Of a stretch of DNA of 9,727 nucleotides, positions 1 through 5,397 are shown piece after piece. Within the stretch, counting starts at the first letter, position 1. The number at the start of each line of letters is the position of its first letter. The translations under genes were made by a program, and so were the position numbers. The DNA lies in NCBI GenBank assembly GCA_030615045.1, contig JAUWZY010000024.1, positions 1-9,727 of the forward strand, written 5' to 3'. This stretch comes from Chloroflexota bacterium. GTDB lineage: Bacteria > Chloroflexota > Dehalococcoidia > SZUA-161 > JAUWZY01. The notes under the pieces were generated by a model. That model was not told where the DNA came from, did no database searches, and saw only the letters and a program-made list of their open reading frames with translations.

Positions 1-1
1 A

Positions 2-313
2 TTCAATAACACCCTCATTACCCTTACCGATCCCCAGGGGAACGTCATCGCCTGGGGCAGCTCAGGCACTGCCGGGTTTAAGGGAGCGCGCAAGGGGACT
101 GCCTTTGCTGCCCAAAGGGCTGCCGAGGTGGCAGCACGGCGGGGGATGGAGCACGGATTGCGCCAGGTGGATGTTTACTTAAAGGGACCGGGGAGTGGCC
201 GAGAGGCAGCAATTCGCACCCTGCAAGCAACCGGGCTCAATATCCTCAGCATCAGGGATGTAACCCCTGTGCCCCACAATGGCTGTCGCCCGCCAAAGAG
301 AAGGCGAGTATAG
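2..313 (+). CDS. rpsK: 30S ribosomal protein S11 (5' truncated)
   Basis: This is the C-terminal 103 residues of ribosomal protein S11, a component of the small-subunit platform that contacts 16S rRNA near the E site. The reading frame is open from base 2, beginning FNNTLITLTD, and continues through the family's typical WGSSGTAGFKGARKGT stretch, then KGPGSGRE and the hallmark ending PHNGCRPPKRRRV. S11 is usually near 129 residues, so roughly 26 N-terminal residues lie upstream of the window. It is followed 14 nt later by rpsD, as in the alpha operon (S13-S11-S4-alpha-L17). Nothing looks damaged; the truncation is only the window edge. Confidence 0.97.
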   Translation, partial: FNNTLITLTDPQGNVIAWGSSGTAGFKGARKGTAFAAQRAAEVAARRGMEHGLRQVDVYLKGPGSGREAAIRTLQATGLNILSIRDVTPVPHNGCRPPKRRRV

Positions 314-327
314 AGGGAGGTACGGAA

Positions 328-954
328 ATGGCCCGCTATGTAGGGCCGGTTTGCCGACTATGTCGGCGCCAGGATGAGAAGTTAATGCTCAAGGGGGAGA
401 GATGCTTAACCCCGAAGTGCCCCTTGGAGCGGCGGCATGCCCCTCCAGGGGAGCAGCATCGTCATCCCCGCAGGTCATCTGAGTACGGCATCAGGCTCAA
501 GGAGAAACAGAAGGCTCGCCGTATCTATGGGGTGTTGGAACGTCAGTTCCGCCGCCACTTCGCCGAGGCCGGGAGGCGCCCTGGTCCAACCGGAGAGAAC
601 TTGCTCAAGATTCTGGAGATGAGGCTTGACAGTGCGGTCTATCGCCTTGGCTTCGCTGATTCCCGAAGTCAAGCGAGGCAGTTGGTTCGCCATGGGCACT
701 TGACCGTCAACGGACGTAAGGTCAATATCCCATCATATCTGGTCAAGCCCGGGGATGCCATCGCCTGGAGGGAGAAGAGCAAGCAGCTCGTGCATTATGA
801 CAAAGTAGCTCAAGAGGTTGGCAGCCGGTCGATCCCGAGTTGGATGAGTCTGGATCCTGAGACCCTTATTGGGCGGGTGTTGACTGAGCCCAGCCGCAAT
901 GAAATCGAGTCCATCATTGATGAACACCTTATCGTGGAATATTATTCCAGATAG
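328..954 (+). CDS. rpsD: 30S ribosomal protein S4
   Basis: A 208-residue primary 16S rRNA-binding protein that nucleates assembly of the 30S body and helps form the mRNA entry tunnel. Residues 1-95 form the N-terminal S4 region and about 98-160 the S4 RNA-binding domain (MRLDSAVYRLGF, SRSQARQLVRHGHLTVNG). The C terminus LIVEYYSR is typical. Cysteines 9, 12, 26 and 31 form a C-x2-C / C-x5-C cluster, so this is the zinc-binding (C+) form of S4. The ATG at 328 has an AGGGAGG ribosome-binding site at 314-320 with a 7-nt spacer. In E. coli S4 represses this operon from a site upstream of rpsM; that region is outside the window, so regulation cannot be judged here. Confidence 0.98.
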   Translation: MARYVGPVCRLCRRQDEKLMLKGERCLTPKCPLERRHAPPGEQHRHPRRSSEYGIRLKEKQKARRIYGVLERQFRRHFAEAGRRPGPTGENLLKILEMRLDSAVYRLGFADSRSQARQLVRHGHLTVNGRKVNIPSYLVKPGDAIAWREKSKQLVHYDKVAQEVGSRSIPSWMSLDPETLIGRVLTEPSRNEIESIIDEHLIVEYYSR

Positions 955-965
955 GAGGCGAGACC

Positions 966-1952
966 GTGGTCCAGTCCGTAAGTCCTACGATAGAATGTGA
1001 GCGGGCTTCTGATAGCTATGGGCGCTTCATCATTGAGCCTTTGGAGCCTGGCTTTGGCATCACCTTGGGCAATGCCCTTCGCCGCGTCCTGTTGAGCTCC
1101 CTTCCTGGGGCTGCGGTGACCGCAGTCAGGATCGAAGGAGTGCAGCATGAGTTCTCTACTATCCCTCATGTCAAAGAGGATTGTATGGAATTCCTGCTCA
1201 ATATTAAGGGAATCAGACTCCGCTCTCTGTTCGAGCACCCGGGGAAATTGACTCTCGAGGTTGCTGGCGAGGGGGTCGTCTGCGCTGGGGACATCAAGCC
1301 ATCCCCAGATTTCGAGATTGTGAACCCTGGGCTCCATCTGGCGACGCTAGACTCAGCAGATGCTAAACTCGATGTTGAGTTCTATGTGGAGCAAGGCAAG
1401 GGATACAAGGAGGCAAAAAAGTTCGACGATAGCTTGCCTATTGGGTTGCTGCCATTGGATGCTATCTTCACCCCCATCCGCAGGGTGAATTTCAGCGTGG
1501 AAAAGGCCCGGGTCGGTCAGGTGAGCAACTACGACCGGCTGATCCTCGAGGTCTGGACCGATGGCACTATATCGCCCATGGAGGCCCTGACTCAAAGCGC
1601 TCGGCTATTAACTGAGCAGTTCTCTGTCTTTTCCGACCTGGCTAAGCCTCCCGTAATCGAAGCCAAGGCTGGGCCTTATGATGTGCCCATAGAGCAACTC
1701 GGCCTCTCGTCACGAACCTTCAACTGCCTCAAGCGAAGCAAGATCACCAATGTTGGGCAGCTATTGGAGAAGAGTAATGAGGAATTGGAGGCGATGAAGG
1801 GGTTTGGGCGCAGATCTTTAGAGGAGGTCTGGGACCGGCTCCAAGCCCTTGGCTTTAAAGTAGCTGAGGAAGAGGTTGCCTTGCCGGAAGAGGGGGAAGA
1901 GGCGGAGGCGATACAAAAACTCAAGGCTAAATTCAAGGTCACGAAGAAATGA
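966..1952 (+). CDS. rpoA: DNA-directed RNA polymerase subunit alpha
   Basis: The alpha subunit dimerises to scaffold RNA polymerase assembly and contacts UP elements and activators. It has 328 residues, close to the E. coli length. The N-terminal domain (about 1-230) shows GRFIIEPLEPGFGITLGNALRRVLLSS and the VWTDGTISPMEAL stretch. A C-terminal domain with helix-hairpin-helix (about 240-297) carries SSRTFNCLK, so R250, N253 and C254 align with the E. coli DNA-contacting R265, N268 and C269, and GFGRRSLEEV aligns with the second contact loop. The tail after residue 300 is strongly acidic and ends in a short basic segment. The start is GTG at 966, supported by AGGAGG at 953-958 with a 7-nt spacer. 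The stop overlaps the rplQ start. Confidence 0.98.
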   Translation: MVQSVSPTIECERASDSYGRFIIEPLEPGFGITLGNALRRVLLSSLPGAAVTAVRIEGVQHEFSTIPHVKEDCMEFLLNIKGIRLRSLFEHPGKLTLEVAGEGVVCAGDIKPSPDFEIVNPGLHLATLDSADAKLDVEFYVEQGKGYKEAKKFDDSLPIGLLPLDAIFTPIRRVNFSVEKARVGQVSNYDRLILEVWTDGTISPMEALTQSARLLTEQFSVFSDLAKPPVIEAKAGPYDVPIEQLGLSSRTFNCLKRSKITNVGQLLEKSNEELEAMKGFGRRSLEEVWDRLQALGFKVAEEEVALPEEGEEAEAIQKLKAKFKVTKK

Positions 1953-2299
1953 GGCATCGTGTAGCAGGGCGCAAGCTCTCCAGGGATACGGGTCACAGGT
2001 TGGCTATGTACCGAAACCTGGTAACCGACCTTTTGCGATATGGAAAGATCGTCACTACCGAAGCCAAGGCAAAAGAGGCCCGATCGTTGGCGGAAAACGT
2101 GATCACCTTGGGCAAAAAGGGGAATTTACACGCCCGCCGTCAGGCGCTCTCCTTCGTCAGCGATAAAAGGGTGGTTAAGAAGGTATTCGATGAACTGGCC
2201 CCCAGGTATGCCGATAGGCAAGGGGGCTATACCAGGCTGGTCCGCTTAGGACCCCGGCTCGGGGATGGGGCACCACTGGTCCAGCTGGAATTGGTTTAG
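1949..2299 (+). CDS. rplQ: 50S ribosomal protein L17
   Basis: L17 (116 residues) binds 23S rRNA domain III near the peptide exit tunnel. The family is clear from the N terminus MRHRVAGRKLSRDTGHR, the following MYRNLVTDLLRYGKIVTTEAKAKE segment, and the C-terminal YTRLVRLGPRLGDGAP then LVQLELV. It is a normal short L17 without a C-terminal extension. Its ATG overlaps the rpoA stop codon in an ATGA arrangement. The only upstream Shine-Dalgarno-like stretch is a weak AAGG inside rpoA, so translation probably depends on ribosomes finishing rpoA; that coupling is inferred from the layout. Confidence 0.98.
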   Translation: MRHRVAGRKLSRDTGHRLAMYRNLVTDLLRYGKIVTTEAKAKEARSLAENVITLGKKGNLHARRQALSFVSDKRVVKKVFDELAPRYADRQGGYTRLVRLGPRLGDGAPLVQLELV

Positions 2300-2305
2300 A
2301 GGTGG
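2298..2305 (+). promoter_or_regulatory. Ribosome-binding site deciding the truA start
   Basis: AGAGGTGG begins within the rplQ stop codon. It lies 6 nt before the ATT codon at 2312 but 21 nt before the first conventional start in that frame (TTG, 2327). Normal spacing is about 5-9 nt, so it favours the ATT. Confidence 0.6.
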
Positions 2306-2311
2306 CTACCA

Positions 2312-3067
2312 ATTGCTAAGCTTGCTTTGCTCGTCGAGTATGAGGGCACAAGATACCATGGATTCCAGATCCAGCCCAATGTGCCTACAGTGCAGGGGGA
2401 ATTGGAGCAGGCGCTATGGAGATTGACCGGGGAGTGGATTCGCATTGTTGCCGCAAGTCGCACCGATGCCGGTGTTCATGCTCAGGGGCAGGTGGTGATG
2501 TTTAAAACCTGTTCTGCCCTCTCCCCAAACACCTTTGTTCAGGCGCTTAATTTCTATCTGCCCCAGGACATCGCCATTAAGGCCTGCTCACAGGTTGAGG
2601 ATGATTTCAATCCCAGGAGGCAAGCCACGAGGCGTGAATATCGCTATACCATTCTCAATAGCCTGACCACTTCGCCTCTACAGCGAAGGCATGCCTATTT
2701 TGTGTTCCAGCCGCTTGATATAGAAGCTATGAATCGAGCTTGCGGAGTCCTTATCGGGAAACATGATTTTGCCTCCTTCACCGCTCCGGTTGCCAAAGCA
2801 AAGAGTACGGTGCGCACTGTGTTCCAGGCCGATGCGCATAAAGAGGGGGAGCTGGTGCTTTTCTGCATCGCAGCCAATTCATTTTTGCCCCAGCAGGTGC
2901 GGCGGATTGTAGGTCCGCTGATCAAGGTAGGCTCAGGACAGATGGCGGTGGAGGGGTTTTGGGGGCTAACCAAGTCGAGGATATTGGGGCTGGCAGCGCC
3001 GGCATCAGCTCACGGGCTTTGCTTGATGAGGGTTGATTACCCCAATCTTAAGTTCGAGAACGATTGA
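2312..3067 (+). CDS. truA: tRNA pseudouridine synthase A (positions 38-40), probable ATT start
   Basis: TruA isomerises uridines 38-40 in the anticodon stem-loop of many tRNAs. With the ATT start the protein has 251 residues and opens MAKLALLVEYEGTRYHGFQIQ, matching the first beta strand and YHGFQ motif of the family. The catalytic aspartate is D52 in SRTDAGVHAQGQV. Later family motifs are ATRREYRYTILN and FLPQQVRRIVGPLIKVGSG. Between the preceding in-frame stop (2297-2299) and the conserved YEGT there is no ATG or GTG. The only candidates are ATT at 2312, with a well-placed ribosome-binding site, and TTG at 2327, which has none and would cut into the first strand (leaving 246 residues). The gene sits between rplQ and rplM, a common arrangement. 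Product identity is firm; the start is an inference. Confidence 0.95.
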   Translation: MAKLALLVEYEGTRYHGFQIQPNVPTVQGELEQALWRLTGEWIRIVAASRTDAGVHAQGQVVMFKTCSALSPNTFVQALNFYLPQDIAIKACSQVEDDFNPRRQATRREYRYTILNSLTTSPLQRRHAYFVFQPLDIEAMNRACGVLIGKHDFASFTAPVAKAKSTVRTVFQADAHKEGELVLFCIAANSFLPQQVRRIVGPLIKVGSGQMAVEGFWGLTKSRILGLAAPASAHGLCLMRVDYPNLKFEND

Positions 3068-3068
3068 A

Positions 3069-3488
3069 ATGAAGACCTATAGCACTAAGGCCTCGGATAT
3101 CAAACGAGAATGGCATGTAATCGATGCCTCGGGTAGAATCCTGGGTCGTCTGGCATCGGAGGTGGCTCAGCTTCTTCGTGGTAAACACAAGCCGATATAT
3201 GTCCCCCATCTTGATACCGGCGACTATGTCATCGTGATAAATGCGGACAAGGTTCGGGTGACGGGCAACAAAGCGAAACAAAAGCTTTATTACCGCCATT
3301 CCGGGTATCCCGGGGGGCTCAAGAGCACCAGCCTCGCCGAGATGATGAAGAGCCACCCGACAAGGGTCATCGAGCACGCAGTAAAGGGGATGCTGCCCAA
3401 AGGTCCTTTGGGACGAGCTATGTTTAAGAAATTGAAAGTCTATGCCGGACCTGATCACCCCCATCAGGCTCAAGTTAAGGAGAGGTGA
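3069..3488 (+). CDS. rplM: 50S ribosomal protein L13
   Basis: L13 (139 residues) is an early assembly protein of the 50S subunit. Family stretches are REWHVIDASGRILGRLASEVA, HLDTGDYVIVINADKVRVTG, YYRHSGYPGGLK, AVKGMLPKGPLGRAMFKKL and the end VYAGPDHPHQAQ. The ATG at 3069 gives the standard N terminus MKTYSTKASDIKREW. An in-frame TTG at 3033 would add 12 residues unlike the family, so it is rejected. Only 1 nt separates this ATG from the truA stop and the upstream ribosome-binding site is poor, so coupling to truA translation is likely. It is followed directly by a zinc-ribbon gene rather than by rpsI. Confidence 0.97.
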   Translation: MKTYSTKASDIKREWHVIDASGRILGRLASEVAQLLRGKHKPIYVPHLDTGDYVIVINADKVRVTGNKAKQKLYYRHSGYPGGLKSTSLAEMMKSHPTRVIEHAVKGMLPKGPLGRAMFKKLKVYAGPDHPHQAQVKER

Positions 3489-3489
3489 G

Positions 3490-3657
3490 ATGCCTGTTTA
3501 CGAATATGAGTGCCCAGATTGCAAGAAGCGCTTCGATGTCAAGTTAGGTGTTGATGAGAAGAGGGAAGTTTATTGCCCGGAGTGCGGGGCCAAGGCGAGG
3601 CGGGTGATGGGTTTCCTCATCAAGACGAAATCCTGGCTTCTTCATGGACCGCGTTGA
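3490..3657 (+). CDS. FmdB-type zinc-ribbon protein (small, between rplM and rpsI)
   Basis: A 55-residue protein starting MPVYEYECPDCKKRF, the signature N terminus of the FmdB/CxxC_CxxC_SSSS small zinc-ribbon family. C8, C11, C29 and C32 form two CxxC knuckles that should bind one zinc ion. After the ribbon there is only a short basic segment ending SWLLHGPR, without the glycine- or serine-rich tail often seen in relatives. The ATG at 3490 lies 1 nt after the rplM stop and has AAGGAG at 3477-3482, 7 nt upstream. A start at 3442 would lie inside rplM and is rejected. FmdB was named as a putative regulator, but the family's molecular role is unsettled. Its place inside a ribosomal operon suggests a translation-linked role; that is inference only. 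Confidence 0.87.
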   Translation: MPVYEYECPDCKKRFDVKLGVDEKREVYCPECGAKARRVMGFLIKTKSWLLHGPR

Positions 3658-3661
3658 GGGC

Positions 3662-3668
3662 AAGGAGG
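3662..3668 (+). promoter_or_regulatory. Ribosome-binding site deciding the rpsI start
   Basis: A perfect AAGGAGG lies 5 nt before TTG at 3674. The alternative ATG at 3644 is upstream of this site and has no Shine-Dalgarno-like sequence before it. Confidence 0.7.
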
Positions 3669-3673
3669 CCGAT

Positions 3674-4075
3674 TTGACCGAACAAGAGGAATTTTACTAC
3701 TATGGCACAGGAAAGAGGAAAACGGCGATAGCCAGGGTACGGCTGTACCCCGGCGATGGTGCTCTCATCGTCAACGACAAGCCTTTTGAGGAGATATTCA
3801 CCACCGTAGGGCTTAAGCGGCTTATCCTGGAGCCACTTCAGCTGACCGATACCCTGAGTAAATTCAGGGTTGTAGTCAAGGTGGAGGGGGGAGGGGTCTC
3901 AGGACAAGCTGGAGCTATCCGCCATGGCATCAGCCGCGCCTTGCTCAAGGCGAATGAGGCCTTCAAGCCCCTGCTCCGCAGCCATGGCCTGCTAACCCGC
4001 GACTCCAGGATTAAGGAGCGCAAGAAGTACGGGCTCAAGCGAGCTCGCAAAAGGCGCCAATACAGAAAGAGGTAA
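3674..4075 (+). CDS. rpsI: 30S ribosomal protein S9, probable TTG start
   Basis: S9 lies in the 30S head, where its C-terminal tail reaches the P-site tRNA anticodon. The protein shows YYYGTGKRKTAIARVRLYPGDG near the start, VEGGGVSGQAGAIRHGISRAL in the middle and the basic ending KERKKYGLKRARKRRQYRKR, all diagnostic. The TTG at 3674 is chosen because AAGGAGG precedes it by 5 nt and it gives 133 residues, near the family norm. An ATG at 3644 in the same frame would add 10 residues (MDRVEGKEAD), overlap the zinc-ribbon gene by 14 nt and lack a ribosome-binding site. This is the last gene of the + strand cluster; the facing gene ends 23 nt further on. Confidence 0.97.
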   Translation: MTEQEEFYYYGTGKRKTAIARVRLYPGDGALIVNDKPFEEIFTTVGLKRLILEPLQLTDTLSKFRVVVKVEGGGVSGQAGAIRHGISRALLKANEAFKPLLRSHGLLTRDSRIKERKKYGLKRARKRRQYRKR

Positions 4076-4098
4076 CTTTTTCACAGAAATCCTGCCCC

Positions 4099-5163
4099 TT
4101 ACACCTTGCTGAGCCTTTGCTTCAAATAATCGATGGCTGCTACCAGGGTCGGGTCTACCTGATACAGAAGGGCCGAGTAGTAGCTGACATAGTCGCCAAA
4201 CAGGATCAGGCTCAGCATCTGGCTCAGCGGGCTCTCCCCCTCGGCGTCTACAATCTCATAGCTGATGTTCCTCCGAGCCAGGAGCTCACAGGTGACCTGA
4301 TATCTGAGCAGGGTCGGGGGATCGAACTTTGGCGAGCGCAGCAGGACGACAAAGAGCTTCATCTCGGCGGGGAATTCATAGCCGACGATAGCGTTGTGGT
4401 TGAGCTCGGGGAAGACCTCATAGAAAGCCCAAGCCTTGCTATTCTCGTTTATCTGGGTCTTCCAGCGGCGCGCCACCTCAGACAGGATGCCAGCCCCATA
4501 GATGATCACGATGTGACCGAATAGCTTGGTCGCCAGCTGCTTTGCCGGATTGTGGCTTAGGGGACGATCCTGGGCAATGGTGAGTTTTAGCTCATCGAGG
4601 ACTTTGACCGCCTCGGCTATATCTTGCGACTTATCGGAAATCAAGCCCAGCTTTTGCAAAATGGCGAGCAGGGGAATGAAGTTATGGGCTAAGGCAGCAC
4701 GAGGCTGAGCCAGATAGTCAATGGTGAAAACGGGGATCCCTTTTTCCTCAGCTATAGCTCTCAGTCTTCCCCCGCTGGTTATGATCAGCTTCTTGGCCGG
4801 GGTGGTGAGGGCTTGGTTCAAGGATGAAACCGTCTCCTCGGTCATCCCTGAGTAACTGGAGGCGATGATCAGGGTTTTGGCATCGATAAAGGAAGGCAGG
4901 CCATAGTCCCGATGAACCAGAATAGGTACAGCTCCCTCAGCGGCGACCAGGCTGGCGAGCAAACCGCCTCCGATGGCTGAGCCTCCCACGCCTGAGATCA
5001 CCACCTTGTCGATTTCTCCATAATCTGGAGGCAGGTCGAAGTCCATAGCCTTGCGCCATGCCTCCTGGCACTGCTGGGGCAGTTCTGCAATGCGAGCCGA
5101 CATATCGCCGGGGTCCAATTTCTCATACAGCTCAGGGTCATCGAGGTTTATCATGGAGCTCAT
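4099..5163 (-). CDS. Bifunctional phosphoglucose/phosphomannose isomerase (SIS domain)
   Basis: This enzyme interconverts glucose 6-phosphate or mannose 6-phosphate with fructose 6-phosphate. It belongs to the PGI/PMI family first characterised in archaea such as Pyrobaculum and is shorter than classical PGI (354 residues here). Paired SIS domains carry GVGGSAIGGG at about residues 58-67 and the phosphate-binding SSYSGMTEET at about 102-111. E240 in NENSK and H256 in PELNHN have the same 16-residue spacing as the catalytic Glu203 and His219 recalled for the Pyrobaculum enzyme. Possible starts are ATG at 5163 or 5154 (MINLDDPELY, a family-like opening); both have weak ribosome-binding sites. 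A longer reading from 5253 would overlap the preceding zinc-ribbon gene by 62 nt and is rejected. It is last in an operon behind the sugar-phosphate mutase, whose substrates it shares. Confidence 0.92.
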   Translation of the reverse strand: MSSMINLDDPELYEKLDPGDMSARIAELPQQCQEAWRKAMDFDLPPDYGEIDKVVISGVGGSAIGGGLLASLVAAEGAVPILVHRDYGLPSFIDAKTLIIASSYSGMTEETVSSLNQALTTPAKKLIITSGGRLRAIAEEKGIPVFTIDYLAQPRAALAHNFIPLLAILQKLGLISDKSQDIAEAVKVLDELKLTIAQDRPLSHNPAKQLATKLFGHIVIIYGAGILSEVARRWKTQINENSKAWAFYEVFPELNHNAIVGYEFPAEMKLFVVLLRSPKFDPPTLLRYQVTCELLARRNISYEIVDAEGESPLSQMLSLILFGDYVSYYSALLYQVDPTLVAAIDYLKQRLSKV

Positions 5164-5191
5164 TTCAATTGCTTCGCTGGGAAGAGATTCG

Positions 5192-5380
5192 CTAATACAT
5201 CTTCCTGTGCCGGGGCATGGCTTTGGGGCCACCAAGATAAAAATGGGCATCAAAAGTAGGCACCCTTTCTAAATTGGGGCTGCCGCAATTTGGGCATTTC
5301 TCAGGTTTGCCCCCGAATTTACGAATAAAGATTTCGCTTACTTCGGCGCAGTCCTTGCATTTATATTCATAGATTGGCAT
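5192..5380 (-). CDS. FmdB-type zinc-ribbon protein (between mutase and isomerase)
   Basis: A 62-residue member of the FmdB small zinc-ribbon family opening MPIYEYKCKDC. Cysteines 8, 11, 29 and 32 form the zinc knuckles, at the same residue positions as in the paralogue at 3490-3657. The C-terminal half (LERVPTFDAHFYLGGPKAMP) differs completely from that paralogue and ends in a basic RHRKMY. The start is ATG at 5380, with AAGGGAGG 9 nt upstream overlapping the mutase stop codon. A GTG at 5389 would add MKT and disrupt the canonical MPxYEY opening. It is probably co-transcribed with the mutase (15-nt gap) and the isomerase (28-nt gap). Its biochemical function is not known from the sequence. 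Confidence 0.88.
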   Translation of the reverse strand: MPIYEYKCKDCAEVSEIFIRKFGGKPEKCPNCGSPNLERVPTFDAHFYLGGPKAMPRHRKMY

Positions 5381-5389
5381 TGTCTTCAC

Positions 5390-5397
5390 CCTCCCTT
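5390..5397 (-). promoter_or_regulatory. Ribosome-binding site of the second zinc-ribbon gene
   Basis: AAGGGAGG on the - strand shares bases with the TAA stop of the upstream mutase and sits 9 nt before the ATG at 5380. This suggests that ribosomes ending on the mutase can reinitiate here. Confidence 0.65.

Noticed and set aside
942..1337. A 131-codon - strand open frame opposite the start of rpoA
   Set aside because: It is a shadow of rpoA codons with no family resemblance, and the opposite strand is an unambiguous RNA polymerase gene.
5164..5253. 30-codon N-terminal extension of the PGI/PMI isomerase
   Set aside because: It overlaps the zinc-ribbon gene by 62 nt in another frame and gives a cysteine- and proline-rich lead unlike the family. 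Internal ATGs at 5163 or 5154 fit better.
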